Shown here in pieces: positions 24,421 through 33,702 of a DNA stretch of 55,822 nucleotides. The stretch comes from Thermoplasmata archaeon (lineage in GTDB: Archaea > Thermoplasmatota > E2 > DHVEG-1): positions 1 to 55,822 of the forward strand of contig JAHWGK010000012.1 of assembly GCA_020054495.1 (NCBI GenBank), given 5' to 3'. The position numbers and the translations under genes were made by a program. Under the pieces are notes generated by a model, which saw only the letters and a program-made list of their open reading frames with translations, was not told the origin of the DNA and made no database searches. Position 1 is the first letter of the stretch. Each line of letters begins with the position of its first letter.

Positions 24421-25762
24421 GAGAAACCTCCTTTAGAACAGTAATAAGTTTTTCAATATCTGCATCACTGTGCATCTCAGTGATACCAAAAAGGATACAA
24501 TTTTTAAGTTTGGGATACCATCTATCTATCACCAGGCCGCCCTGAATGTCGTTCTGCAATAGCTTTTTATTAATTATTTTTGCATCATTTTTACATTTAA
24601 TTACAAACTCGTTGAAATGAACGCCGCTGAACATCATTTTAAAACCCTTGATAGTTTCGATTCTTTTTGCGAGTTTCTGCCCGTTTTCAAAATTAATTTT
24701 GCTTAGTTTTTCTAAACCATTTCCACCCAGCCAAGAGAGATACAAAAATGCAGCAAGGGCACATAGCCCTTCGTTTGTACATATGTTACTTGTAGCCTTA
24801 CCACGTCTAATATGTTGTTCTCTTGTTTGAAGAGCCATACAAAAAGCACGGTTACCATCACTATCTTTAGTTAAGCCTATAATGCGACCAGGCATCTGTC
24901 GCAAAAACTCTTTTTTACATGCAAAAATTCCGACAGTAGAGCCCCCAAAATTCATTGGATTTCCCAAAGCTCTTCCTTCGCCAATTACTATATCTGCCCC
25001 GTAATCCCCTGGGCTCTTTGTGATGCCAAGCGAGATTGGATCAACATTAACGACAAAAAGAGATCCGGCATCGTTTATAGTTTTGCTGATTTCATCAACG
25101 TTTTCTTCAAAAATACCAAAGAAATTTGGATTTTCAATATATACTCCAGCTGTGTTTCCATCAACAATTTTTTTAAGTTCATTCAAATCTATTTTTCCTG
25201 TTACAAAATCATAAGAAACTTCCTTTGTTTCTATGTCTGTTCCTTTTGTATAGTTTTTCAAAACGGACTTTTTATCCGATGAAATGTTTTCGGGAATTAC
25301 AAAGGTTTTTTTTCGGTTTATCCGCTTGCACATCAAAGCAGCTTCGCCAAGAGCTGTAACACCATCATAAAGCGAAGCGTTTGCAATATCCATTCTAGTT
25401 AGCTCTGCGATGATGCTTTGATATTCAAACATAGCTTGAAGAAAACCTTGACTTGCTTCAGATTGATAAGGAGTATAAGACGTGTAAAATTCTGCACGCG
25501 AGAGTATTGATTTTACCATGGATGGTATATAATGTGGCTTGATTCCACCACCAAGAAAACTTGTAATATCATGGAAGGATTTGTTTTTACATGCAATTTC
25601 TCTCAGTTTTTGTTCAGTTTCTTGTTGAGACAAGCCATCTGGCAAATTCAAATTCTTTATCCTTATTTTTTGAGGAATATCTAAAAATAAATCTTCGATA
25701 TTTTTCAGTCCCATTTCTTTGAGCATAGTGCTTTTTACACTTGAATTTGGAATGAACTTCAT
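24413..25762 (-). CDS. gcvPA: Glycine dehydrogenase (decarboxylating) subunit 1
   Basis: A 449-residue alpha-type subunit. It has FLGGGIKPHYIPSMVKSILSR, FYTSYTPYQSEASQGFLQAMFEYQS, NASLYDGVTALGEAALMCKR and RTREQHIRRGKATSNICTNEGL-like sequence (TREQHIRRGKATSNIC), all typical of the two-subunit P-protein. It lacks the PLP lysine, which is on subunit 2. First gene of the pair; the 80-bp gap to the divergent FAH-family gene holds both promoters. Confidence 0.96.
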   Translation of the reverse strand: MKFIPNSSVKSTMLKEMGLKNIEDLFLDIPQKIRIKNLNLPDGLSQQETEQKLREIACKNKSFHDITSFLGGGIKPHYIPSMVKSILSRAEFYTSYTPYQSEASQGFLQAMFEYQSIIAELTRMDIANASLYDGVTALGEAALMCKRINRKKTFVIPENISSDKKSVLKNYTKGTDIETKEVSYDFVTGKIDLNELKKIVDGNTAGVYIENPNFFGIFEENVDEISKTINDAGSLFVVNVDPISLGITKSPGDYGADIVIGEGRALGNPMNFGGSTVGIFACKKEFLRQMPGRIIGLTKDSDGNRAFCMALQTREQHIRRGKATSNICTNEGLCALAAFLYLSWLGGNGLEKLSKINFENGQKLAKRIETIKGFKMMFSGVHFNEFVIKCKNDAKIINKKLLQNDIQGGLVIDRWYPKLKNCILFGITEMHSDADIEKLITVLKEVSHV

Positions 25763-25832
25763 AAACTCCCAACCACGTTATCAAAAATACATTAAAGAAA
25801 CTTATTATGAAATCTTTAAATTGGAGGATCCA

Positions 25833-25847
25833 ATGCTCAATTTATGA
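25833..25847 (+). other. Four-codon leader frame overlapping the FAH-family start
   Basis: GGAGG at 25823-25827 is five bases before an ATG (25833) that opens ATG CTC AAT TTA TGA. The TGA overlaps the ATG of the FAH-family gene as ATGA. The real gene start is 16 bases from GGAGG, too far for direct use, so ribosomes may reach it by termination-reinitiation. Confidence 0.45.
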
Positions 25848-26503
25848 CGAATTACAATTTTACGGATGGAGTTGAAAGAAACGTAACCATTGGGAAACTG
25901 GTTTGTTTAGCAAGGACATATAAAAAACATGCGCAGGAAATGAAATCAGATGTAACTGAAGATCCTCTTTTTTTTCTGAAACCAGCTAGTGCTGTTATAT
26001 TCAACGGTGAATCAATAGTTACCCCTGAGATGTCAAAGTGTTTACACCATGAAGTCGAACTGGGAGTTGTTATTGGAGAAAAATGTAAAAACGTTTCACA
26101 AAAAAATGCTTTAGATTATGTTTTAGGATATCTACTTGCTTTAGATATTACAGCTAGAGATATCCAGTCAGAAGCAAAAAAGAAAGGTTTTCCTTGGGAC
26201 ATTGCAAAAGGCTTTGATACGTTTGCACCAATCAGTGATGTTGTTTTAAAAGAGGATGTACCAAATCCAAATAATCTTGATATTTCATTAAAAGTAAACC
26301 AAGAGATAAGACAGAACTCTAACACAAGTAATATGATTTACTCTGTTGAGCGAATAATTGGATTTATCTCCCAAATCATGACGCTAGAACAGGGAGATTT
26401 GATAATGACTGGCACCCCTGAAGGTGTTGGCGAGATTGTTGCAGGTGATTTATTAGAAGCAGAATTGGGAAATATATGCTCTTTAAAAGTTAATGTAAGT
26501 TAG
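25844..26503 (+). CDS. Fumarylacetoacetate hydrolase family protein (acylpyruvase/oxaloacetate decarboxylase-like)
   Basis: A 219-residue single-domain FAH enzyme. It shows KLVCLARTYKKHAQEM, PLFFLKPASAVIF, the metal ligands HHEVELGVVIG (ExE) near residue 66 and the later Asp of ALDITARDIQ, KGFDTFAPIS, and LITTGTPEGVG-like IMTGTPEGVGEI. Members hydrolyse C-C bonds of acylpyruvates or decarboxylate oxaloacetate; the substrate is not decided by sequence. No other start codon exists in frame upstream of ATG 25844. Confidence 0.88.
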   Translation: MTNYNFTDGVERNVTIGKLVCLARTYKKHAQEMKSDVTEDPLFFLKPASAVIFNGESIVTPEMSKCLHHEVELGVVIGEKCKNVSQKNALDYVLGYLLALDITARDIQSEAKKKGFPWDIAKGFDTFAPISDVVLKEDVPNPNNLDISLKVNQEIRQNSNTSNMIYSVERIIGFISQIMTLEQGDLIMTGTPEGVGEIVAGDLLEAELGNICSLKVNVS

Positions 26504-26573
26504 ATTTGGAAAATGTTTTAAGTATAAATTATATTGCTAGAATGCATTTGTTATCCAGAGGAGGCACAATTAT

Positions 26574-27752
26574 ATGAAAGAAGTCGTAATAGTTTCAGGT
26601 ATAAGAACAGCACATGGCAGATTTGCTGGTGCTTTGAAGGGTCTTTCAGCTCCACAGCTAGGCGGTATTGTAATAAAAGAAGCTGTAAATAAGGCAGGGT
26701 TGAAGCCAAAAGATATTGATGAAGTAATTATGGGAAATGTTGTTTCTGCAGGCCTTGGGCAAAATGTGGCAAGACAAGCAGCAATAGCAGCGGACATTCC
26801 TTATGATGTTGGTGCGTTTCATGTTGATAAGGTGTGTGGTTCTAGTCTAAAGGCAATTGTTATTGCTACTCAGTCTATTAAGGCAGGAGATGCCGATGTT
26901 GTTGTAGCTGGTGGTATGGAGAGTATGACAAACTGCCCTTTTGCATTACCAAAGGCTCGTTTTGGTTACCGTCTTTTTGATGGAAAAATTATTGATTTAA
27001 TGGTTAGAGATGGATTATGGGATGTATACAACGATTTTCATATGGGTAATACCGGAGAGGTTATAGCTGAAAAATATAAGATCACTAGAGAGGAATGTGA
27101 TAAGTTTGCTCTTGGGAGTCAGCAAAAAGCAGGACGTGCTACTGAAAACGGTTGGTTTAAAGATGAAATAATCCCTGTGGAAATCAAACAAAAAAAGGGA
27201 GATCCAATTATCTTTGATAAAGATGAGGGCATAAGAGCAGACTCAAGTCTTGAGAAACTTGCAAAGCTACCTCCTTTTTTCAGGAAAGATGGAGTTGTTA
27301 CTGCTGGTAACGCTTCTCAGATTACTGATGGAGCCTCTGCTGTTATAGTGATGAGTAAGGATAAAGCAAAGGAATTAGGAGCTGATCAGATGGCTACAAT
27401 TAAAGGATATAATACTAGTGGCGTAGAACCATCTTTAGTAATGGCAGCGCCAATTCCTGGGGTCAAGGCTTTGATGAAAAAGCTGAAGCTTAGTGTTGAT
27501 GATATTGATTTGTTTGAGCATAATGAGGCTTTTTCGTCTGCATCTATTGCTGTGATGAAAGAAATTGGTATTCCTGAAAAGAAGTTTAATGTTCATGGTG
27601 GCGCAGTTGCTATTGGTCACCCGATTGGCAGTAGTGGTTCCCGGATCCTCATTACATTGATGCATGCTATGAAGCATCTTAATAAAAACCGTGGTTTGGC
27701 TACTGTTTGTTTAGGCGGAGGAAATGCGGTTACGATGGTAATTGAGAGGTGA
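26574..27752 (+). CDS. Acetyl-CoA acetyltransferase (thiolase)
   Basis: A 392-residue biosynthetic/degradative-type thiolase. The nucleophilic Cys is C88 in [28 protein letters not shown]-like sequence ([18 protein letters not shown]) supplies the His and CLGGGNA the second Cys. It cleaves acetoacetyl-CoA or longer 3-ketoacyl-CoA, or runs in reverse. GAGGAGG lies nine bases before ATG. First gene of a three-gene operon with 3-hydroxyacyl-CoA dehydrogenase and enoyl-CoA hydratase, which act in sequence. Confidence 0.95.
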   Translation: MKEVVIVSGIRTAHGRFAGALKGLSAPQLGGIVIKEAVNKAGLKPKDIDEVIMGNVVSAGLGQNVARQAAIAADIPYDVGAFHVDKVCGSSLKAIVIATQSIKAGDADVVVAGGMESMTNCPFALPKARFGYRLFDGKIIDLMVRDGLWDVYNDFHMGNTGEVIAEKYKITREECDKFALGSQQKAGRATENGWFKDEIIPVEIKQKKGDPIIFDKDEGIRADSSLEKLAKLPPFFRKDGVVTAGNASQITDGASAVIVMSKDKAKELGADQMATIKGYNTSGVEPSLVMAAPIPGVKALMKKLKLSVDDIDLFEHNEAFSSASIAVMKEIGIPEKKFNVHGGAVAIGHPIGSSGSRILITLMHAMKHLNKNRGLATVCLGGGNAVTMVIER

Positions 27753-27758
27753 AAAAAT

Positions 27759-28613
27759 TTGGTAGTTAAGAAAATTGGTGTTATTGGTGCCGGTCAGATG
27801 GGGCATGGTATTGCTCTTGTAGCTGCAAAAGCTGGTTTTGATGTAATTTTAAGAGATATCAAAGATGAATTTGTTCAGAACGGATTGAGCAAAATAGAGC
27901 GTTTTCTTGATAAAAGTATAGAGAAAGGAAAAATAACCGCGGATGAAAAGAAGAATATTCTTTCACATGTTAAAGGTACTACAAAACTAGAAGATCTTAA
28001 AGACGTTGACCTTGTTATCGAGGCAATTTTTGAAAACATAAAAGTTAAAAAAGAATTGTTTCAGGACCTTGATAAAACATGTAAGAAAGATACATATTTT
28101 GCTTCTAATACTTCGACTATTCCCATAACCGATCTTGCCTCAGTTACAGGTAGACCAGAACGCGTAATTGGTATGCATTTCATGAATCCGGTTCCACTGA
28201 TGAAACTTGTTGAGGTTATACGTGGACTACGTACAAATGATGAGACTACTAAGTTAATTAAAAATCTTGCAGAAAAGATGGGTAAGATACCTGTTGAGGT
28301 TAATGATGGCCCTGGTTTTGTATCAAACCGTGTTCTTATACCTATGATAAATGAGGCAGCATATTGTTTGATGGACGGTACTGGTACGGCTGAAGCTATT
28401 GATACTGTCATGAAGCTTGGTATGAATCATCCAATGGGCCCACTTGAACTTGCTGATCTTATAGGCCTTGATGTATGTTTAGATATCATGAAAGTCCTCT
28501 ATGAAGGTTTTAATGATTCTAAGTATAGGCCTTGCCCACTGCTTAAAAAAATGGTTCAAGCAGGCTATCTTGGTAGAAAAACAGGCAGAGGATTTTATGA
28601 TTATAGCAAATAG
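27759..28613 (+). CDS. 3-hydroxybutyryl-CoA (3-hydroxyacyl-CoA) dehydrogenase
   Basis: A 284-residue protein with the NAD-binding motif [20 protein letters not shown] and the catalytic region [12 protein letters not shown]...[20 protein letters not shown] (catalytic His in GMHFMNP). [11 protein letters not shown] and [12 protein letters not shown] follow. It is the monofunctional short form. The start is TTG 27759 with GGTG seven bases upstream, six bases after the thiolase stop. Oxidises 3-hydroxyacyl-CoA to 3-ketoacyl-CoA. Confidence 0.95.
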   Translation: MVVKKIGVIGAGQMGHGIALVAAKAGFDVILRDIKDEFVQNGLSKIERFLDKSIEKGKITADEKKNILSHVKGTTKLEDLKDVDLVIEAIFENIKVKKELFQDLDKTCKKDTYFASNTSTIPITDLASVTGRPERVIGMHFMNPVPLMKLVEVIRGLRTNDETTKLIKNLAEKMGKIPVEVNDGPGFVSNRVLIPMINEAAYCLMDGTGTAEAIDTVMKLGMNHPMGPLELADLIGLDVCLDIMKVLYEGFNDSKYRPCPLLKKMVQAGYLGRKTGRGFYDYSK

Positions 28614-28624
28614 GTGATTGAATT

Positions 28625-29404
28625 ATGGCATTTAAGAATATAATAATGGAAAAGAAAGATGGCATTGGAACAATAAAAATAAATAGACCTCAGGCTTTGA
28701 ATGCTCTAAACAAAGATACTATTCTTGAACTATCAAAGGCTGTGGATGAACTTGGTAATGATGATAAGATTAAGGTAGCAATATTAACTGGTAAAGGAAA
28801 AGCATTCATTGCAGGGGCAGACATTAAACAGATGTCTACTATGACCCCGCTTGAGGCAAAAGAGTTTGCTGAAATGGGACATGGATTGCTAATGAAGATT
28901 GAAAACTCTCGATTACCGTTTATTGCAGCCATAAATGGGTATGCACTTGGTGGTGGTTGCGAGGTTTTAATGGCTTGTGATATCTGCATTGCAGCAAAGA
29001 GTGCGAAACTTGGTCAACCTGAAATTAATCTTGGTATTCACCCAGGCTTTGGAGGAACTCAGCGTCTACCAAGACTTGTTGGAAGGATGAAAGCAAAAGA
29101 GTTACTTCTAACAGGTCGTAACATTGATGCTGATGAAGCATGTAGTATCGGACTTGTAAATAGTACAGTTGAAGACGAAAAACTTATGGAAACTGTCAAT
29201 AAAATAGCAGGTAGGATATCAGAGAAATCAAAAGTTCAAACAGATTTCATAAAATCATTGGTAAATAAAGGTGTTGATATTGATTTAAATTCAGCATGTT
29301 CGTTGGAAATATCGTATTTTGCATCAGGCTTTTCAACAAATGATCAAAAAGAAGGAATGAAAGCATTTCTAGAAAAACGAAAACCTGTGTTTAAAGGAAA
29401 ATAG
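28625..29404 (+). CDS. Enoyl-CoA hydratase (crotonase family)
   Basis: A 259-residue crotonase. RPQALNALN, KAFIAGADIKQM (oxyanion hole) and both catalytic Glu residues are present: GGGCEVLMACD and GQPEINLGIHPGFGGTQRLPR. This supports true hydratase activity on trans-2-enoyl-CoA. It follows the dehydrogenase by 11 bp, giving a thiolase-dehydrogenase-hydratase operon for short-chain acyl-CoA turnover. Convergent with meaB. Confidence 0.95.
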   Translation: MAFKNIIMEKKDGIGTIKINRPQALNALNKDTILELSKAVDELGNDDKIKVAILTGKGKAFIAGADIKQMSTMTPLEAKEFAEMGHGLLMKIENSRLPFIAAINGYALGGGCEVLMACDICIAAKSAKLGQPEINLGIHPGFGGTQRLPRLVGRMKAKELLLTGRNIDADEACSIGLVNSTVEDEKLMETVNKIAGRISEKSKVQTDFIKSLVNKGVDIDLNSACSLEISYFASGFSTNDQKEGMKAFLEKRKPVFKGK

Positions 29405-29436
29405 ATCTTATTATTTACTTCGCCTCTTTTTAATTT

Positions 29437-30378
29437 TTATTTTAGAATTTTACCAAGTATTTCCTCTGCTGCAGTATAAGGATCAACTTCTTTTTTACTA
29501 ATCTGATCAATAAGCAATTCAACTTTACCTTTAAAGGTTGATTCGTCGAAAATGAAATTCATAAGTCTTTTACGAATAATTTCCACAAGTTCTGCTTCAT
29601 ATCGTTTCCTACGTTGCACATCAAACATCTTAGTTTTTTTCAAATAATTTTTATGATTATCAATCTCGTCAACAAGCTTAATAATTCCTTTATTTTCCTT
29701 TGCAACTGTTGTTAGAACAGGTGTTTTTCTATCCTTCCCAGAACATGCAATATCAACTAAAGATTCTATCTCAGCAACAGCTTGTTCGACACCAGATCGA
29801 TCAGCTTTATTCACAACATATATATCAGCAATTTCCATAATTCCTGCTTTAATTGTCTGAATCGAATCACCAAGACCTGGAACTAAAATAACAAGGGTAG
29901 TATCAGCAATTTTAACTACATCAACTTCAGCTTGGCCGACACCAACAGTCTCAATAATAACTACATCTTTTCCAGATGCATCAAGAATTTCAACAACATC
30001 ATAAACTGCACTTGTAAGACCACCAAGCATACCTCGGGTTCCCATGCTACGGATAAATACACCCTCATCAGTAGCAAGCTCCATCATCCGAATTCGATCA
30101 CCAAGTAAGGCTCCACCACTAAATGGGCTAGTTGGATCAATAGCAATAATTCCTACTTTCAAACCTTTCTTTCTATATTCGCGAGTTAATTCATAAATTA
30201 ATGTGCTCTTTCCACTACCCATAACACCAGTTATTCCAATGACATGAGCATCGCCTGTATGTTCATGAATTGTTTTCATAGCTTCTGTTGCAACAGGGTC
30301 ATTATTTTCAGCTAGAGTTATTAATCTAGCAATAGATCGAGGATCACCTTTCAAAACATTGGCAGCAATATCACTCAT
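29437..30378 (-). CDS. meaB: Methylmalonyl-CoA mutase-associated GTPase (MeaB/ArgK type)
   Basis: A 313-residue G3E-type GTPase. Walker A is [14 protein letters not shown] near residue 50; [31 protein letters not shown] and NKADRSG follow. It protects methylmalonyl-CoA mutase and gates cofactor loading. Its ATG overlaps the stop of the B12-binding subunit gene by four bases (ATGA), so the two are co-translated. Last gene of the adenosyltransferase-mutase operon. Confidence 0.95.
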   Translation of the reverse strand: MSDIAANVLKGDPRSIARLITLAENNDPVATEAMKTIHEHTGDAHVIGITGVMGSGKSTLIYELTREYRKKGLKVGIIAIDPTSPFSGGALLGDRIRMMELATDEGVFIRSMGTRGMLGGLTSAVYDVVEILDASGKDVVIIETVGVGQAEVDVVKIADTTLVILVPGLGDSIQTIKAGIMEIADIYVVNKADRSGVEQAVAEIESLVDIACSGKDRKTPVLTTVAKENKGIIKLVDEIDNHKNYLKKTKMFDVQRRKRYEAELVEIIRKRLMNFIFDESTFKGKVELLIDQISKKEVDPYTAAEEILGKILK

Positions 30379-30770
30379 CTTTTCACGTTCTTCTTAATAA
30401 ATTCAACAATATCATCACAATGAGTTCCTGGCCCAAAAACACCGGCAATTCCTGCTTTCTTCAACTTAGGAGCATCATCTTCAGGAATAATTCCTCCGCC
30501 AACAACTAATACATCTTCCATGCCTTTTTCTTTTAAAAGTTTAGTAACATCAATAAACAAAGTCATATGGGCACCAGATAAAAGACTTAATCCAACAACA
30601 TCAACGTCCTCTTGAATCGCGGTATCAACAATCATCTCCGCAGTCTGATGCAAACCAGTATAGATAACCTCCATTCCCGCATCACGTAATGCACGTGCGA
30701 CAATTTTTGCACCACGATCATGACCATCAAGACCAGGTTTTGCTACAAGAACTCTTATCTTTCTTTCCAT
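30375..30770 (-). CDS. mcmA2: Methylmalonyl-CoA mutase, cobalamin-binding small subunit
   Basis: A 131-residue B12-binding domain. [12 protein letters not shown] holds the cobalt-ligating His of the DxHxxG motif, and [10 protein letters not shown] and [11 protein letters not shown] complete the fold. In archaea this domain is a separate polypeptide that pairs with the barrel subunit encoded just upstream. The ending [14 protein letters not shown] is typical. It lies 11 bp after the large-subunit gene. Confidence 0.96.
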   Translation of the reverse strand: MERKIRVLVAKPGLDGHDRGAKIVARALRDAGMEVIYTGLHQTAEMIVDTAIQEDVDVVGLSLLSGAHMTLFIDVTKLLKEKGMEDVLVVGGGIIPEDDAPKLKKAGIAGVFGPGTHCDDIVEFIKKNVKR

Positions 30771-30781
30771 ATTTTATCCCC

Positions 30782-32458
30782 CTAATAAACTGCAGGTTCT
30801 ACATATTCTCCAAAAACATCCCTTAAAACTTGACAAGTTTCACCAAGTGTGGCATAAGAGTGAACACAGTCAAGAATAAAAGGCATCAAATTCTCATCAC
30901 TCTCAGCAGCTTTTCTAAGAGCAATTAAATTTCTTTCAAATTTAGCATTATTTCTATCTTTTCTAATTTTTTTCAATCTATTAATCTGACGTTCTTCACC
31001 CTTTTCATCCATCTTTAAAATTGGAATTTCTATTGGTTCATCCATTTGATATTTATTGACACCAACAACGATACGCTTTTTTTCTTCAATTTCTTTTTGA
31101 TATTTATAGGAAGCATTTGCAATTTCTCTTTGATAAAATCCTTTTTCAATTGCGGATAGAACACCACCAAGTTTGTCAACTTTATCCCAATATTGATAGG
31201 TTTCCTCTTCCATTTTATCGGTAAGCCACTCGATATAATATGAACCTCCAAGTGGGTCAACAGTATCTGTTACTCCACTCTCCTGAGCAATGATTTGCTG
31301 TGTTCTTAAAGCAATTCTAGCTGCTTTTTCAGATGGCAGGGCCAATGCTTCATCCATAGAATTTGTATGAAGTGATTGAGTACCGCCAATAACTGCTGCA
31401 AGAGCTTGAAGTGTGACACGTGAAATATTAATTTCAGGTTGTTGAGAACTAAGGCTACAACCTGCAGTTTGAGTATGAAATCTCATAAGAAGAGAACGAG
31501 GCTTCTTTGCACCAAGTTTTTTCATTTCCTTAGCCCAGATACGTCTAGCTGCTCGATATTTAGCAATCTCTTCAAAGAAATCATTATGAGCATTAAAAAA
31601 GTAACTTAGGCGGGGTGCAAAATCATCAATATTTAGACCTCGTTTTAATGCCCATTTTACATACTCTAAACCATCACCAACAGTAAAAGCAAGTTCTTGA
31701 ACTGCAGTAGATCCTGCTTCACGGATATGGTAACCACTTATACTAATTGTATTCCATCTAGGAACTTCCTTATAACCAAATTCAAATGTATCAACAATTA
31801 AACGCATACTAGGCTCAGGTGGGAAAATAAATGATTTTTGTGCGATGTATTCCTTTAAAATATCATTTTGAATAGTCCCGCCAATAATACGTCTATCAAT
31901 GTTTCGATTCTCTGCATTTGCAATATAAAAAGCCCAAACAATTGTCGCAGGACCATTAATCGTCATAGATGTAGTAACTTTATCAATTGGAATTCCATTA
32001 AAAAGTATCTCCATATCTTTAAGAGAAGAAATTGCGACTCCACATTTACCGAACTCCCCGCGGGACATTACATGATCTGTATCATAACCATAAAGTGTTG
32101 GGTAATCAAAAGCAACACTCAAACCAGTTTCTCCATGGTCAAGTAAATATTTATAACGCTTGTTTGTCTCTTCAGCAGATCCAAATCCAGAAAATTGTCG
32201 AAAAGTCCACAAACGACCTCGATACTTAGTCGGGTGAATACCACGCAAATAAGGGTACTCTCCTGGAAAACCGATATCTTTTATATAATCAAATTGTGAA
32301 ATATCATCAGGAGTATAAAGGCCCTTTATTTCATTCCATGATAGATTCTCAAACTTTTTTTTTCTTTCAGGATGTTTCTTAATATGTTCTGAATAAGTGT
32401 TTTTAACCCATTCATCTTTTTTTTGTTTTATCTTTTCTAACTCTTTTTTATCAAACAT
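30782..32458 (-). CDS. mcmA1: Methylmalonyl-CoA mutase, catalytic large subunit
   Basis: A 558-residue TIM-barrel subunit. Motifs include PYLRGIHPTKYRGRLWTFRQFSGFG, GLSVAFDYPTLYGYDTDH, FHTQTAGCSLSSQQPEINI, GGTQSLHTNSMDEALALP and VDPLGGSYYIEWLTD. It interconverts methylmalonyl-CoA and succinyl-CoA with adenosylcobalamin. ATG 32458 is chosen because GGGAGGA is eight bases upstream; the frame is open nine codons further into cobO. Propionyl-CoA carboxylase and the epimerase are not nearby. Confidence 0.96.
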   Translation of the reverse strand: MFDKKELEKIKQKKDEWVKNTYSEHIKKHPERKKKFENLSWNEIKGLYTPDDISQFDYIKDIGFPGEYPYLRGIHPTKYRGRLWTFRQFSGFGSAEETNKRYKYLLDHGETGLSVAFDYPTLYGYDTDHVMSRGEFGKCGVAISSLKDMEILFNGIPIDKVTTSMTINGPATIVWAFYIANAENRNIDRRIIGGTIQNDILKEYIAQKSFIFPPEPSMRLIVDTFEFGYKEVPRWNTISISGYHIREAGSTAVQELAFTVGDGLEYVKWALKRGLNIDDFAPRLSYFFNAHNDFFEEIAKYRAARRIWAKEMKKLGAKKPRSLLMRFHTQTAGCSLSSQQPEINISRVTLQALAAVIGGTQSLHTNSMDEALALPSEKAARIALRTQQIIAQESGVTDTVDPLGGSYYIEWLTDKMEEETYQYWDKVDKLGGVLSAIEKGFYQREIANASYKYQKEIEEKKRIVVGVNKYQMDEPIEIPILKMDEKGEERQINRLKKIRKDRNNAKFERNLIALRKAAESDENLMPFILDCVHSYATLGETCQVLRDVFGEYVEPAVY

Positions 32459-32474
32459 ATAAGAGTCCTCCCGT

Positions 32475-32993
32475 CTAGAAGTCAATACCTTTTCGAGCGG
32501 GTATACCTTGCTGATAAGGATGCTTTATTTCCAGCATCTCAGTAACAACGTCAGCAATTTTTACTAACTCAGGATGAACATCTCTACCGGTTAATACAAG
32601 TTCAAGCTTTTCTGGTTTTTCCTCAATTAATTTTAATACATTTTCAAGGGAAATTAGATTGTAATCAACTGCAACATTTAACTCATCAAGAATTATCATA
32701 TCATGGTTATTGTTATTAATCATCTCTTTAGCATGTGTAAAACCTTCCAGTGCTAAATCAATATCAATTTGCTCTGGTTTTTCTTTTGATACAAATTCAT
32801 CTCGACCATGTTGTGAAATAGTGAAATTAGGCAGATTCTCTAAAGCATCAATTTCACTATATCTTCTCCCTTTCATGAATTGAATCATATGAACATTAAA
32901 ACCTGCTCCTGTTGCTCTCAAACCTAATCCTAAAGCAGCGGTGGTTTTACCTTTTCCATGGCCTGTATAAATGTGAATATATCCTTTTTCCAA
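32475..32993 (-). CDS. cobO: Cob(I)alamin adenosyltransferase (CobO/CobA/BtuR type)
   Basis: A 172-residue P-loop protein. YTGHGKGKTTAALGLGLRA is the Walker A region; MIQFMKGRRYSEI, MIILDELNVAVDYNLI, LVLTGRDVHPELVKIADVVTEM and HPYQQGIPARKGIDF are family signatures. It makes adenosylcobalamin, the cofactor of the mutase encoded immediately downstream, so the operon supplies enzyme, cofactor and chaperone together. The start is TTG 32993, preceded by GAGAGGAG. Confidence 0.95.
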   Translation of the reverse strand: MEKGYIHIYTGHGKGKTTAALGLGLRATGAGFNVHMIQFMKGRRYSEIDALENLPNFTISQHGRDEFVSKEKPEQIDIDLALEGFTHAKEMINNNNHDMIILDELNVAVDYNLISLENVLKLIEEKPEKLELVLTGRDVHPELVKIADVVTEMLEIKHPYQQGIPARKGIDF

Positions 32994-33123
32994 GGGAATC
33001 TCCTCTCCTTGAATTAACTAGGCCATTATATTTCTTTCTTTTAATGTAATTTGACGGGTTCCCTCTTTTAATATTACAGAAGTTTTAAATACAATCTAAA
33101 AATAATTTACATTAGGATCTTCG

Positions 33124-33651
33124 ATGAAAAAAGGAGTTTTTGTATTGAGCATAATTATTTTGATGTTATTATTATTTACGTGTGGATGTACCCAACAAGA
33201 TGATAGTGAAAATGGTGGTAAAACAGTTACTATGACTGCAAGAGAACTTCAAAATGATGTTTCCTCTGATACTGATTGGAGTACGTATTACACTATGCTA
33301 TATACTTCATTAGACGATGGAGATTCTCTAATAATCCAAGATACAGTATCTAATATTTCTTACGATTTAGATACTGGTACTACTACATTAACATTTGAAT
33401 GGATAGAAGATGGTGAAAACAATTCCTTAGCTCTTTACTTTGAAGGAAATATCACAATTACATATCAACCAGGTGACAAAGTAAAGATATCTGTAAAAAT
33501 TGAATATGTTAAATTTTCCTATGAAGATTTCAATTTTGAATTGGAGATATACGAAGAGCAGTGGGTAAGCGAAGAATATTTTAAATCAAATACGGATTCT
33601 AGCGGTGAAGGGATTAAACCATTGCCACAAAGCAGCATTGAAAAAGAATAG
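33124..33651 (+). CDS. Secreted lipoprotein of unknown function
   Basis: A 175-residue protein. The N-terminus MKKGVFVLSIIILMLLLFTCGC is a signal sequence with a lipobox (FTCGC), so the mature protein is probably lipid-anchored at the last Cys. A Ser/Glu/Asn linker and a beta-rich domain follow (SLIIQDTVSNISYDLDTGTTTLTFEW; YQPGDKVKISVKIEYV), perhaps an OB-like fold. I do not recognise a family. It lies ahead of, and on the same strand as, the acyl-CoA dehydrogenase gene but probably has its own promoter. Confidence 0.75.
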   Translation: MKKGVFVLSIIILMLLLFTCGCTQQDDSENGGKTVTMTARELQNDVSSDTDWSTYYTMLYTSLDDGDSLIIQDTVSNISYDLDTGTTTLTFEWIEDGENNSLALYFEGNITITYQPGDKVKISVKIEYVKFSYEDFNFELEIYEEQWVSEEYFKSNTDSSGEGIKPLPQSSIEKE

Positions 33652-33702
33652 TTCGCCCTTTTGTTTTTTATAAGATACACCAAGAAAAGTATAGAAACCT
33701 TT

